DNA of 64,000 bases, taken from contig CAWIZY010000004.1 of assembly GCA_963840725.1 (NCBI GenBank), positions 372,001-436,000 of the forward strand. Reading direction: 5' to 3'. This DNA comes from CAVWDU01 sp963840725. GTDB lineage: Bacteria > Pseudomonadota > Gammaproteobacteria > Pseudomonadales > Halieaceae. Of this stretch, positions 44,964-53,933 are shown in pieces. Positions within the stretch are counted from its first letter, which is position 1. Every line of letters begins with the position of its first letter. The position numbers and the translations under genes are program-made. Under the pieces are notes generated by a model. It was given only the letters and a program-made list of their open reading frames with translations, was not told the origin of the DNA and searched no databases.

Positions 44964-45964
44964 TGCGATTACGCCCGGAGCAATTGACCGCCCATCTGCA
45001 GCAAACCTTGCAAGCTGTCTATGTGGTCAGCGGTGATGAACCGCTGCTGGTACAGGAGTGCTGCGACCAAATCAGACGCGCCGCCCGTGCCGCCGGTTGC
45101 GCAGAGCGCGAACTGTTCGAGGTCGGCGTTGCGGGCTTTCGCTGGTCTGACCTCGTCGCCAGCGCCGCCAGCCTGTCACTTTTTTCTGACCGCAAACTGA
45201 CAGAACTTCGCGTGCCTGGGGGTAAACCCGGCGCCGAGGGCAGCAAGGCAATCATTGAATACCTGGGCCTGGCGGCGCAGGACAGTCTTTTACTCCTGGT
45301 AGCAGGCAAAATCGACAAACAGTCCATGCAGAGCAAATGGTTCAAGGCGCTGGAGGGCTGTGGCGTGGTGGTCCAGGTTTGGCCGGTGGATGCGAGGAGC
45401 CTCCCTCGCTGGTTGGAGCAACGGGTCCAAGCTGCGGGACTGCGCATCGACAGCGACGCTCTGCAGTTGCTCTGCGAGCGAGTGGAGGGCAACCTGCTGG
45501 CTGCCGTGCAGGAGGTGGAAAAGCTGGCACTGCTCGCCGAGGCGGGTCATATCAGTGTAGAGACTGTCGTCGCTTCAGTGGCCGAAAATGCCCGTTATAA
45601 CCCCTTTGAGCTCGCAGACATAGCACTCAGGGGTGACGCCCGGGCCGGGCTCCGAATGCTGCATGGTTTGCGCGCGGAGGGCACGGAACCCGCGGTAGTG
45701 CTGTGGGCGCTGGCGAAGGACATACGCACCCTGCATCAATTGCACGGTGACTGCGCCGGGGGCAAGAGCCTGCAACAGGCCATGCAGGCCCGCCGGGTAT
45801 GGAAAAATCGCATGTCACTGCTGCAGGGCGCGCTGGCGCGGCACGACAGGGACAGCCTGCACCACCTGTTGGAGCAGGCCACAGCTGTGGACGGCAGCGT
45901 CAAGGGATACGCGCCGGGCAAGCCCTGGGATCATCTCGAATCCCTGGTGGTCGCCCTGTGCTGA
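44963..45964 (+). CDS. holA: DNA polymerase III delta subunit
   Basis: A 333-residue clamp-loader subunit that opens the beta clamp. It begins with the family pattern MRLRPEQLTAHLQQTLQAVY, then VVSGDEPLLVQECCDQIR and FSDRKLTELRVPGGKPG. Start is a GTG at 44963 within TAGTG of the lptE stop. Length and position are standard. Confidence 0.93.
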   Translation: MRLRPEQLTAHLQQTLQAVYVVSGDEPLLVQECCDQIRRAARAAGCAERELFEVGVAGFRWSDLVASAASLSLFSDRKLTELRVPGGKPGAEGSKAIIEYLGLAAQDSLLLLVAGKIDKQSMQSKWFKALEGCGVVVQVWPVDARSLPRWLEQRVQAAGLRIDSDALQLLCERVEGNLLAAVQEVEKLALLAEAGHISVETVVASVAENARYNPFELADIALRGDARAGLRMLHGLRAEGTEPAVVLWALAKDIRTLHQLHGDCAGGKSLQQAMQARRVWKNRMSLLQGALARHDRDSLHHLLEQATAVDGSVKGYAPGKPWDHLESLVVALC

Positions 45965-46066
45965 ATCCGGTTCAACATTGCGCTATGGCACCTTGTAGCC
46001 TATGGTTTCTCTCATCAGTTCAGTGAACACAATCAGCATACCGTCCACTCAAAACTGGAGAGAGTC

Positions 46067-46933
46067 ATGAATAATCTGCAAACAGTCCTATCGGCAACCG
46101 CCCTGGCCACGGTGCTGGCGTGGGCAGCGCCCGGCGCGATGGCCGGGGCTGCGGACGTTAAAAGCAGCGACGGCGGCGCCATGAAATTCGAGTACAGCGG
46201 TCGCGACAGGTTGCGTATCAACATGGGTACCGACAACAACTACATGATCATGAGAGACGATGAAATCTATGTCGTCACAGACAGCGACGGCCAGATAATG
46301 GTTATCAGCATGAATCAAGCTATGAGCATGTTCGCCGGAATGGCCGCCGGAGCCACGCCCGACACCGTGGAAGGTAAACTCTTATCCATGAAAGCCACCG
46401 GTCGCAGTGAGACGGTGGCGGGCATCAAGGGTGAGGTCTACATGGTCCGTTTTATCGACGACCAGGGCAAGGAGCGCGCTGCGGACATGGTGCTGAGCAA
46501 AGACCCACGGGCAGTGGAACTGCAGCAGGCCATGTCTGTCATGATCACCAGTATGGCTCGTGCCGCAGGCAAGGAGGCAGAGGGCGCTGCGGAGATGCAG
46601 AAGAAACTAACGGGCATGAATATGGGCATCTTGCGCTACGGTGACGACATGTGGGTGTCAAATATCAGTGATCGCAAAATCGACAAGGCGCGCTTTGAAC
46701 TGCCAGCGGAACCCACCGATTTATCCGCACTGGGCGGAATTCTCGGTGCTGCCGGAGGCAACAGTGAGGAGGAAGGCGGTTTCGTCTCCGGCATCATGGG
46801 CGCCCTCGGTGGCAAGGCCAAGCGCCAGGAAGAACGGATCCCTGATCAGGCTGAGCGGGAAGTCGACAAACAGACCGACAATGCCGTAGACAATGCCCTC
46901 AACAAGGCCTTCGGCAAGCTATTCGGCAAGTAG
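46067..46933 (+). CDS. exported DUF4412-like protein, Met-rich, function unknown
   Basis: A 288-residue protein with a Sec signal peptide (cleavage near AMAGAA, residue 26). The mature part holds repeated short beta patterns and many methionines (ISMNQAMSMFAGMAAG, then VMITSMARAAG), recalling DUF4412 proteins. The C-terminal 60 residues turn Gly- then Asp/Lys-rich (REVDKQTDNAVDNALNKAFG) and are probably a short amphipathic coiled region. Stands alone after holA. No catalytic motif is visible; the methionines could bind metal but that is speculation. Confidence 0.6.
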   Translation: MNNLQTVLSATALATVLAWAAPGAMAGAADVKSSDGGAMKFEYSGRDRLRINMGTDNNYMIMRDDEIYVVTDSDGQIMVISMNQAMSMFAGMAAGATPDTVEGKLLSMKATGRSETVAGIKGEVYMVRFIDDQGKERAADMVLSKDPRAVELQQAMSVMITSMARAAGKEAEGAAEMQKKLTGMNMGILRYGDDMWVSNISDRKIDKARFELPAEPTDLSALGGILGAAGGNSEEEGGFVSGIMGALGGKAKRQEERIPDQAEREVDKQTDNAVDNALNKAFGKLFGK

Positions 46934-46949
46934 CCAGGCAATAGCTACT
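46929..46949. terminator. hairpin containing both stop codons of convergent genes
   Basis: AGTAGC (46929-46934) pairs with GCTACT (46944-46949) around nine bases. The TAG stops of the plus-strand exported protein and the minus-strand monooxygenase both lie in the stem. There is no U tract. Confidence 0.35.
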
Positions 46950-48405
46950 GAAACTGGAGCCTGTCGTCTCCCCAGTGCTCGTGCTCAAACTGCTGGCGCT
47001 CCACGCCGTAATCCTGGGGGTTGGTCCACGGCCAGCGGTCGCCCTGCTTTGGAAACAAGTGCATATCCCGCTGCATGTAACCGGCTGAAAAGTGATCAAT
47101 CCAGGGCCTGACCGACATCGCCTCATCAGCCTCAGAGAGTTGCGGTACCACCCGGGTGGTCCGGGTGGCATCCATCTGATTGACGAGGCTACACACATAA
47201 CTGGCCACCAGGTCTGCCCGCAGCGTCCACGAGGCATTAATGTAGCCGAAGGTGGTTGCAAAGTTGGGCACGCCAGAGTACATCACGCCCCGGTAAGACC
47301 AGGTGTCCGCCAGATTGACTGGCTTGTCATCGACACTCAGTTCAATTCCCCCGGCCGCGAGTAACCTCAACCCCGTTGCGGTAACGATAATATCTGCGGC
47401 CAGCGATTCGCCGGACTCAAGCTGGATCCCGGATTCTGTAAACCGCTCGATAGGCCCGGTCTGCACTGAGGCCTTGCCCGAATTGATCGCTTCGAACAGA
47501 TCGTCATTGGGTACCAGACACAGACGCTGATCCCAGGGGTTATAGGAGGGGGTGAAATGTGTCTCTACATCAAACTGGGGCCCAAGGGCCTTGCGGACCC
47601 GTTTTAGCAGCTTTCGCCTTAACTTTTCCGGTCGCTTACGGCTCTGACGGTAAATGTACTCCTGCATGCGGATGTTTTTCCAGCGAACCAGCCGGTAGGC
47701 CAGGGACTCCGGCAAGAGTCGGCGTGCCAGCAGGGCCAGCCTGTCGATATCGGGCATGGAGACAACATAGGTTGGTGAACGCTGGAGCATCACGACATGT
47801 TCGGCGTCATGCGCCATGGCCGGCACCAGGGTCATGGCGGTGGCGCCGGAACCAATAATCACGACGCGCTTGCCGCTGTAGTCGAGATCTTCGGGCCAGT
47901 GCTGAGGGTGAATGACCTGACCCCGGAACTGGTCACGGCCTTCAAATTCCGGTGTATAGCCCGCTTCATAGTTGTAGTAACCACTGCACATCAGCAGAAA
48001 ATTGCAGCTGAACTGCACCGTATCGCCCTGGTCACCGCGCTCAACCGTTACCAGCCAACGCGATTGCTCTGTGCTCCAGGCTGCATTTTTCACCCTGTGC
48101 TGGTAGCGAATATGCGACTCAACATCATATTCCTCTGCAGTTTCGTGCACATACTGCAATATTGACGGGCCGTCTGCGATGGCCTTGCGCGCCAGCCATG
48201 GCTTGAAATTGTAACCCAGGGTATGCATATCGCTGTCCGAGCGAATACCCGGGTAGCGAAACAGGTCCCAGGTTCCCCCCATGGCCTGGCGGCCCTCGAG
48301 GATCAGATAGCTTTTGTCGGGACATTGTTGCTGGAGATGCACCCCCGCTCCGATACCGGACAAACCGGCTCCAACAATGAGTACATCTCGGTGTTCTACT
48401 GTCAT
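46945..48405 (-). CDS. flavin-containing (Baeyer-Villiger type) monooxygenase
   Basis: A 486-residue FAD/NADPH monooxygenase. The FAD Rossmann motif is GAGLSGIG (12-19), the Baeyer-Villiger fingerprint FxGxxxHxxxWP is present as FRGQVIHPQHWP (160-171), and the NADPH motif GSGATAMT follows (186-193). Length and the GGTWDLFRYPGIRSDSDMHT segment resemble EthA-like type I enzymes, which oxidise ketones to esters. The ATG at 48405 has AGGA upstream. No obvious pathway partners flank it. Confidence 0.9.
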   Translation of the reverse strand: MTVEHRDVLIVGAGLSGIGAGVHLQQQCPDKSYLILEGRQAMGGTWDLFRYPGIRSDSDMHTLGYNFKPWLARKAIADGPSILQYVHETAEEYDVESHIRYQHRVKNAAWSTEQSRWLVTVERGDQGDTVQFSCNFLLMCSGYYNYEAGYTPEFEGRDQFRGQVIHPQHWPEDLDYSGKRVVIIGSGATAMTLVPAMAHDAEHVVMLQRSPTYVVSMPDIDRLALLARRLLPESLAYRLVRWKNIRMQEYIYRQSRKRPEKLRRKLLKRVRKALGPQFDVETHFTPSYNPWDQRLCLVPNDDLFEAINSGKASVQTGPIERFTESGIQLESGESLAADIIVTATGLRLLAAGGIELSVDDKPVNLADTWSYRGVMYSGVPNFATTFGYINASWTLRADLVASYVCSLVNQMDATRTTRVVPQLSEADEAMSVRPWIDHFSAGYMQRDMHLFPKQGDRWPWTNPQDYGVERQQFEHEHWGDDRLQFQ

Positions 48406-48571
48406 CAGTGAATCCTGGTAGCCTGCGCAGCTCGCATAGTGCGCAACTCTGGCGCGACAGGATAAGGCGGGGAACGAAGCTCAGTCAAACCCGAGTGCAA
48501 CCCGGGGGCAATCATCGCCCTGACCGAGTACCGAAAGCCAGGCTCCGGGTGGCAGCGCAATGCGCCGATTG

Positions 48572-49336
48572 TCAGGGCTTCTGAAAAAGCAGCACAAAGC
48601 GATCGGTTTTACCCCGCACCTCGGGGGCGAAGGCCGTCAGGCTGTGATCGTCATTGGGGTTGCGCAAGCTATCATTGGCGGCGACAAACTCCAGACCGAA
48701 ACGCGCCACATCGCGGCGCACAAATGACGCCTCAATCCGGTGCAACTCCTGTGCCGCTGCCTTGCCAGATCCGGCAGCCGCGACATGATCAACGAGCAGC
48801 AAGCGGCCACCCGGTTTCAGTGCCTCTGTGATCTGACCCATAAAACTGTCGACATCGATCACTGGCCAGCCTTCGGCGGTGTGATAGAGGTCATGGTAGG
48901 ACATAACAATGATAACCGCATCGAGTTGCCCCACCCCCAGGTCGAGGTTTACCACCTCACGATCATGGCGTACTACTGCCGGCAGGTCCCTGCCCTCAAA
49001 TCGTTTTTCCAGCGCCTCACCGACGAAATTCACATAGGCCGCATTATTGTGCATCAGCACGCGCCCCGATGGCCCCACCGTCCTGCCCAGTAGCTCACTG
49101 TAATAACCCCCACCGGCAAAAATATCCGCTACCTGATCGCCGGGCTTGAGATCCAGCAGGGCCAGGATCTCACCGGGGTGGCTGCGCTGATCCCGCTCGC
49201 GGTCTGCCGACAGGCGGTCCGGATTTGCCAACGCCCGCTGCACGGCGGTCGCGGCCTCGGTCTGTTCGCTCCCGCTGCAGAGTGGGCTTGCTAATGCGAT
49301 ACCAAACAAAAAAATCAACGCAGAAAATCGGGACAT
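48572..49336 (-). CDS. exported SAM-methyltransferase-like protein
   Basis: A 254-residue protein starting MSRFSALIFLFGIALASPLC, a Sec signal or lipoprotein-like leader (ASPLC-S). The mature part has a class I methyltransferase fold: VADIFAGGGYYSELLGRTVG as motif I, VIIVMSYHDLYH and ALKPGGRLLLVDHV. SAM is cytoplasmic, so export of such a domain is odd, although this exported family is widespread. I chose the ATG at 49336 over an upstream frame to 49447 because of the signal sequence. The LexA box of imuA lies 130 bases upstream. Confidence 0.72.
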   Translation of the reverse strand: MSRFSALIFLFGIALASPLCSGSEQTEAATAVQRALANPDRLSADRERDQRSHPGEILALLDLKPGDQVADIFAGGGYYSELLGRTVGPSGRVLMHNNAAYVNFVGEALEKRFEGRDLPAVVRHDREVVNLDLGVGQLDAVIIVMSYHDLYHTAEGWPVIDVDSFMGQITEALKPGGRLLLVDHVAAAGSGKAAAQELHRIEASFVRRDVARFGLEFVAANDSLRNPNDDHSLTAFAPEVRGKTDRFVLLFQKP

Positions 49337-49466
49337 GGGGCTGATTCCAGATGGGGGCCTCAGGATCAGTGTGGCTTCAGGTACCGGGTCGGGCAAGTCA
49401 TTTCGTCGTAAACCACTACCGTTACGTCGTGTTTCTCGGGCTTGCATTCCGACCCTGACTAAACTA

Positions 49467-49482
49467 CTGTATATTCATACAG
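49467..49482. promoter_or_regulatory. LexA (SOS) box upstream of imuA
   Basis: CTGT-ATATTCAT-ACAG matches the gammaproteobacterial LexA consensus CTGT-N8-ACAG, within the 20-base near-palindrome TACTGTATATTCATACAGTA (49465-49484). It ends 36 bases before the imuA ATG. Confidence 0.92.
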
Positions 49483-49518
49483 TATGTTTAATGGGAAACT
49501 TTCCCCCGGAGTAAGACC

Positions 49519-50253
49519 ATGAACGAAATGCTTGAACAAGTCATGCGACGCCAGGACACCTGGCGCGGCCGGCACAACCGATTTAATCGCACCCTGGCTT
49601 CTGCCAACAATGACTCCCACGCCAACGGCGATAGTCTCGCCACCGGGTACAGAGCCCTTGATGACGTGCTGCACCAGGGGGGCTGGCCCCTGGGCAGCAC
49701 CATTGAACTGCTGAGCGACGGCAGCGGCCTCGGGGCCATGGGGCTGTTTCTCCCGGCCATGGAACGACTCAGCGAGCAGCAACGCTGGCAAGCGTTTATC
49801 GCCCCGCCTTATATGCCCTATGCGCCCCTGTTAGCCGCCCGGGGGATCGATACCCGGCAAATTTTGCTGATACACCCTCAGAGCCATGAGGATTTGTTGT
49901 GGAGTACAGAGCAGGCGCTGCGCAGCACGACCTGCAGCGCCGTATTCAGCTGGCTGGGTGCTGCCAATTACCGTTACAGTGAACTGCGCAAGCTGCAGTT
50001 GGCGGCGGCCAGTGGTGACACCCTGGGGGTATTGTTCCGCCCCAATCAGGCCGCCCAAAACCACGCGCCCGCAGGCTTGAGGTTGCAAATGCGCGCCTAC
50101 CGGCAGGTGCACATTCTCAAGCAACGTGGCGGTAAACAACAGATGGATATCGACCTGCCAGCGGCAGACGATATTCCCGACCAGCCCCAGTTATGGGAGC
50201 TACCGTCGCGCTCCGAGGTGAAGCCTTCTGTAACAAACAGGCTATACTGTTAA
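49519..50253 (+). CDS. imuA: SOS mutagenesis protein ImuA (RecA-like)
   Basis: A 244-residue RecA/SulA-like protein of the ImuA-ImuB-DnaE2 mutagenic translesion system. It starts MNEMLEQVMRRQDTWRGRHN, and then LATGYRALDDVLHQGGWPLG and STIELLSDGSGLGAMGL replace a true Walker A region. WIAPPYMPYAPLL-like and FSWLGAANYRYSELRKLQLA segments follow. ATG has GGAG eight bases upstream and a LexA box just before that. In most genomes imuB follows directly; here OsmC and other genes intervene. A seven-base-pair hairpin follows the stop. Confidence 0.9.
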   Translation: MNEMLEQVMRRQDTWRGRHNRFNRTLASANNDSHANGDSLATGYRALDDVLHQGGWPLGSTIELLSDGSGLGAMGLFLPAMERLSEQQRWQAFIAPPYMPYAPLLAARGIDTRQILLIHPQSHEDLLWSTEQALRSTTCSAVFSWLGAANYRYSELRKLQLAAASGDTLGVLFRPNQAAQNHAPAGLRLQMRAYRQVHILKQRGGKQQMDIDLPAADDIPDQPQLWELPSRSEVKPSVTNRLYC

Positions 50254-50257
50254 GCGG

Positions 50258-50280
50258 GGTTCAGGAACGCATTCTGAACC
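50258..50280 (+). terminator. hairpin after imuA
   Basis: GGTTCAG-GAACGCATT-CTGAACC is a perfect seven-base-pair stem starting five bases after the imuA stop. It has no following U tract. It suggests that imuA is transcribed separately from the downstream genes. Confidence 0.4.
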
Positions 50281-50393
50281 AGCCCGGAAACAGAGACACC
50301 ACCTTACTTTTCGCGGCATAGCTTTTGTTAGAGCACCACTGATGTCAGAGCGCCGCTGATTTTGATCACTTAACCCGCCTGGAGTATTGGAAT

Positions 50394-50831
50394 ATGCAGG
50401 CCCTTCCACACCATTACCCGGTTACAGCAACCGCCCGATCAGAGAGCCATGTCACGCTGAAGGCAGAGGATCTCCCCGAACTGACCAGTGCACCGCCTGC
50501 GCAATTCGGCGGCCCCGGCGACCAATGGTCGCCAGAGGACCTGCTGGTGGCATCGGTCGCGGACTGTTTTATTCTCACCTTCCGTGCCATCGCCAGAGCC
50601 TCAAAGCTGGACTGGACCGACCTCACTTGCAAAGCAGAGGGGACCCTGGATCGTGTCGAGCGAATAACCAAGTTCACCGCGTTCACGGTAACCGCCACAT
50701 TAACCGTGCCAGCGACTACAGACACCGACCGGGCCGGCAAACTGCTGGAGAAAGCCGAGAGCGCCTGCCTGATAACCCGCTCTCTGGAGGCTGCGACTCA
50801 CCTGGAAACCGAGGTCATTGTGCAAACCTGA
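50394..50831 (+). CDS. OsmC/Ohr family peroxiredoxin-like protein
   Basis: A 145-residue protein. FGGPGDQWSPEDLLVASVAD, with CFILTFRAIA just after, contains the first conserved cysteine (about C58) of OsmC-family thiol peroxidases. The second cysteine lies in KAESACLITRSL (about C124). Such proteins detoxify organic hydroperoxides. ATG 50394 has GGAG ten bases upstream. It begins a run of three small genes between imuA and imuB. Confidence 0.85.
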   Translation: MQALPHHYPVTATARSESHVTLKAEDLPELTSAPPAQFGGPGDQWSPEDLLVASVADCFILTFRAIARASKLDWTDLTCKAEGTLDRVERITKFTAFTVTATLTVPATTDTDRAGKLLEKAESACLITRSLEAATHLETEVIVQT

Positions 50832-50859
50832 CCCCATCCACTGGGCGACATTCTGATCT

Positions 50860-51066
50860 ATGGACGCGTGGCTAACGGAATACGGTGTCACCCTTGGGGT
50901 TGGCGCATTGATCCTGTTTATGATGTTTATCGTCTGGGATCTCGCAAAGCGCAGTAATGCCGGCAAATTCGGAACCCTCATTCTTTATATCGGCCTGGCG
51001 ATGGGCATAGCCGGCTTTTTGATCAAAGTCGTCATTACCTACTTGCTGGAGAACGCGGGTGTGTAA
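50860..51066 (+). CDS. DUF2788 small membrane protein
   Basis: A 68-residue protein with two transmembrane helices (about 8-27 and 39-62) joined by a basic loop (DLAKRSNAGKFG), matching the DUF2788 family seen in pseudomonads. The ATG lies 28 bases after the OsmC stop. Function unknown. Confidence 0.8.
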   Translation: MDAWLTEYGVTLGVGALILFMMFIVWDLAKRSNAGKFGTLILYIGLAMGIAGFLIKVVITYLLENAGV

Positions 51067-51249
51067 TGCCATCACACCCACAGTGGGCGAGCCGGCAGCG
51101 CATCGCGCCGTGCCAGCAGAGCCTGACAATACGTCCCGCACTGGACTAATCGGATCATGAGGCCTCGGCTGACCGCGGTGATTGTGCTTTTTTTATGTCT
51201 GGTCGCGGTCCTGGGCACCTATCTGGCAAGTCGATCAGGAGTAAGCGCC

Positions 51250-51615
51250 ATGGCAGCAACAGAGGGCAAGATCAACTACATCGAATTCGCCGCCAGTGAT
51301 TTGACGGCGACAAAGCGCTTCTTCGAGCAGGCTTTCGACTGGCGCTTCATCGACTACGGACCCGACTATACGTCCTTTTCGGACCAGGGCGTAGACGGTG
51401 GTTTTTACCGCGCAGACCTCTCGGCATCAGCCGCTGACGGCAGCGCGCTGGTGGTCCTCTACAGCGACAACCTGGAAGACACGCTGAGCCGGGTAGAAGC
51501 ATCTGGCGGTATCATCACCCGGGAAATATTCGAGTTCCCGGGCGGCCGGCGCTTCCACTTCAGCGAGCCCAGCGGCAATGAGCTGGCCGTCTGGGCAGCT
51601 CCCGAAGCGCCTTAA
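51250..51615 (+). CDS. VOC (glyoxalase/bleomycin-resistance) family protein
   Basis: A 121-residue single VOC-fold protein: INYIEFAASDLTATKRFFEQ, then FDWRFIDYGPDYTSF and the C-terminal HFSEPSGNELAVW strand with the metal-site glutamate. The ATG at 51250 has AGGAG eight bases upstream and gives the usual family start. An in-frame ATG at 51157 would add 31 residues that look like a signal or anchor sequence (hydrophobic residues 5-23), so an exported form cannot be excluded. Its stop overlaps that of the convergent DUF885 gene. Confidence 0.78.
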   Translation: MAATEGKINYIEFAASDLTATKRFFEQAFDWRFIDYGPDYTSFSDQGVDGGFYRADLSASAADGSALVVLYSDNLEDTLSRVEASGGIITREIFEFPGGRRFHFSEPSGNELAVWAAPEAP

Positions 51616-53468
51616 TCCCGCGGGGCGGCCCCAATCAACTGGTCGACCTTACGCTCCAGTAGACTCAGTGGAATCGGGCCATCTTTCAAAACCAGGTCGT
51701 GAAAATCACGAATATCGAAATCCTCGCCCAGCGCCGAACGGGCGCGCTCGCGCAGTTCGAGAATTTTCAGTTTACCGATCATATAAGCGGTGGCTTGCCC
51801 GGGCATGGCGATATAACGTTCAATCGCACGGGTACAGTCCCCCAGAGAATTCGGGGTATTTTTGACCAGGTAATCAATGGCCTGCTCTCTTGTCCAACGC
51901 TTGCTGTGAATGCCCGTATCGACCACCAGCCGCGCTGCTCGCCACAACTCCATCGCCAAACGCCCGAAGTTCGCGTAGGGGTCCGGATAGAAGCCCATCT
52001 CTTTAGGTAGCAGTTCAGAATACAGGCCCCAGCCCTCACTGAAAGCTGTGAACCGGGTAAATTTCTGGAACTCCGGCACTCCCTGAAGCTCGGCGGATAT
52101 CGCCAGCTGCAGGTGGTGCCCGGGCACACCTTCATGATAGGCGAGCGCGGCCATCTGATACTTCGGCATGTCTGCCATGTTGTAAAGATTGGCGTAGTAG
52201 ATTCCCGGCCGTGAACCGTCTGGCGGCGGCCCCTGGTAAAACGCCTTGCCCGCGCTCTGCTCACGGAATGGCTCGACCCGCTTGACCACCAACGGCGCTT
52301 GCGGCAATACGCCGAACTGCTCTGGCAGCCGGGCGCGCATAGCGTCGATCAGGCCGTTCGCCTCTTCCAGGTAGGCAGCCCTGCCGGCATCAGTATTGGG
52401 GTAGTAAAACTGTGGATCATTACGCATGAACACAAAGAACTCCGCCAGATCACCGCCGTACTCCACCTGCTGCATGACCGCCGCCATTTCAGCGTGAATA
52501 CGTTCTACCTCACGCAGACCGATGTTGTGGATCTCATCCGCCCCCAGTGTGGTCGTCGTGTACCAGCGGAGCAACTGGGCATAAAATGCCTCTCCGCGCT
52601 CAAAACGCCAGACTCCGTCCACGTCGGGCGCCATTTCCCCCTGTTTTTCCAATTCGGCAATCAAACGCTGGTAAGCCGGCTTGACCACGTCGACCAGCGC
52701 ACTGCGGGCATCGGCAAGCAGCAGCTTCCGCTGCTCGTCACTGATATCCAGTGGCGCCAGCTTCGCCTGGAAATCCGCCCACAGAGTGGAATCATCGCCC
52801 GTCGTGTCGTAAGGCACACCGGTAATCACGTTGCCGGCAGCGGTAATCATCTGCGGATACTGCCAATCGACCAGGAACAGGTTTTTGCTTTGACGAATCT
52901 GCAGCTGCTCGATCACCTGATCAAACCAGGGGCCGATATTTCTGAGCCGACCGATATAATCCTCCGCCTCAGCGACGTTGGCGATGGTATGAATATTGAT
53001 CAGGTTGCTGGGTGCCAGGGTATGGGGACCGCGGTACTGGTGAATAATGTAGGCCTCGTGTCGGTAGTCATCCAGGGCGATTCGACGCTCAATATCCAGT
53101 TGGTAAATATCCCGGGACAGCTGCAGTGACTCGTCCAGACTGCTGCGCGGATAGGCTTCCAGTTCGCTCAGCCGCTTGTCGAGGATGAGCCGGGATTCCT
53201 CCAGGTGCGACTCAGCCACAGAGTTCCATTGGTCGTTGTGCGTTTTGACGCCGCGATAACTGGCGGTAAAGGGTGCCCGCGCCATATCCTGTGCATAGCT
53301 TTCACCCAGGTAGCGACGGAACGCATCGCTGGTCGCAGCTGATACCGTGGCGACCGCGGTAGCTGTATTCTCAGTGACCGATGGCGCCGACACCGGCTCT
53401 CTGGAGCAGGCGGACAACAGCAGTAAACCGAACAGGGTAAAAAGCGACAATCGCTGTGTGCTTGGCAT
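51612..53468 (-). CDS. DUF885 family lipoprotein metallopeptidase
   Basis: A 618-residue protein with a lipoprotein signal (FGLLLLSAC-S, Cys21). The zinc site is YHEGVPGHHLQL (HExxxxHH-like), with a downstream glutamate in FSEGWGLYSELL, both DUF885 hallmarks. The C-terminal GQATAYMIGKLKILELR is also typical. It is expected to be an envelope-anchored peptidase. The ATG at 53468 has GGAG six bases upstream; the frame to 53510 is rejected. The second LexA box lies 166 bases upstream, between this gene and imuB. Confidence 0.88.
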   Translation of the reverse strand: MPSTQRLSLFTLFGLLLLSACSREPVSAPSVTENTATAVATVSAATSDAFRRYLGESYAQDMARAPFTASYRGVKTHNDQWNSVAESHLEESRLILDKRLSELEAYPRSSLDESLQLSRDIYQLDIERRIALDDYRHEAYIIHQYRGPHTLAPSNLINIHTIANVAEAEDYIGRLRNIGPWFDQVIEQLQIRQSKNLFLVDWQYPQMITAAGNVITGVPYDTTGDDSTLWADFQAKLAPLDISDEQRKLLLADARSALVDVVKPAYQRLIAELEKQGEMAPDVDGVWRFERGEAFYAQLLRWYTTTTLGADEIHNIGLREVERIHAEMAAVMQQVEYGGDLAEFFVFMRNDPQFYYPNTDAGRAAYLEEANGLIDAMRARLPEQFGVLPQAPLVVKRVEPFREQSAGKAFYQGPPPDGSRPGIYYANLYNMADMPKYQMAALAYHEGVPGHHLQLAISAELQGVPEFQKFTRFTAFSEGWGLYSELLPKEMGFYPDPYANFGRLAMELWRAARLVVDTGIHSKRWTREQAIDYLVKNTPNSLGDCTRAIERYIAMPGQATAYMIGKLKILELRERARSALGEDFDIRDFHDLVLKDGPIPLSLLERKVDQLIGAAPRD

Positions 53469-53633
53469 GGTTTCTCCAATCGTGCGGACCAACAGGGGCA
53501 TCAACCCCACTAAAAAAACCGCACATACTGACCCAAAGCGGCTGCAAATACCAGTCGCCGCCCGCCGCTGCGGCCGGACATCAGCAGAGACAGGCAGGCT
53601 GGCATTTGCGGTTAATCCTGACGAGAAATAATA

Positions 53634-53649
53634 CTGTACATATATACAG
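53634..53649. promoter_or_regulatory. LexA (SOS) box upstream of imuB
   Basis: CTGT-ACATATAT-ACAG within TACTGTACATATATACAGTA (53632-53651), a perfect consensus with extended symmetry. It lies between the divergent DUF885 and imuB genes, 284 bases before the imuB ATG and 165 bases before the DUF885 ATG. Confidence 0.92.
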
Positions 53650-53651
53650 TA

Positions 53652-53933
53652 TATTTCTACACTAACAATCGGAGTTCGAACGGCTCCCCCCCATCATTTC
53701 GCGTGTTTACAAAACGCAGAGCCGGGAAAACGTAGAGCTGGACCAACCGGGCAGGACGTCGGGGCTTTCACACCAACTGAACTCGCCCTGGCGCGCCGGA
53801 GGATTCCAACACCCTGTCGAGCAAGGCCTGAAACACGCCGCAGAATGACTGCTACCGAGCGCGGCCAGGGCTCATCAGGATCTGTTCAAGTCACCGTCAA
53901 CTGCACCAGAAAAACCTTCGAGAGAGCGGAATC
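53652..53933. other. 282-base leader between the LexA box and imuB
   Basis: Unusually long for an SOS gene. No recognisable gene. A 30-codon frame starting at ATG 53845 ends in a TGA that overlaps the imuB ATG (ATGA), so a short coupled leader peptide is conceivable, but its ribosome-binding site is weak. The sequence has no clear resemblance to imuA. Confidence 0.35.

Noticed and set aside
50253..50394. Third LexA box near TATACTGTTAAG
   Set aside because: Only half the site is present; no ACAG at the required spacing.
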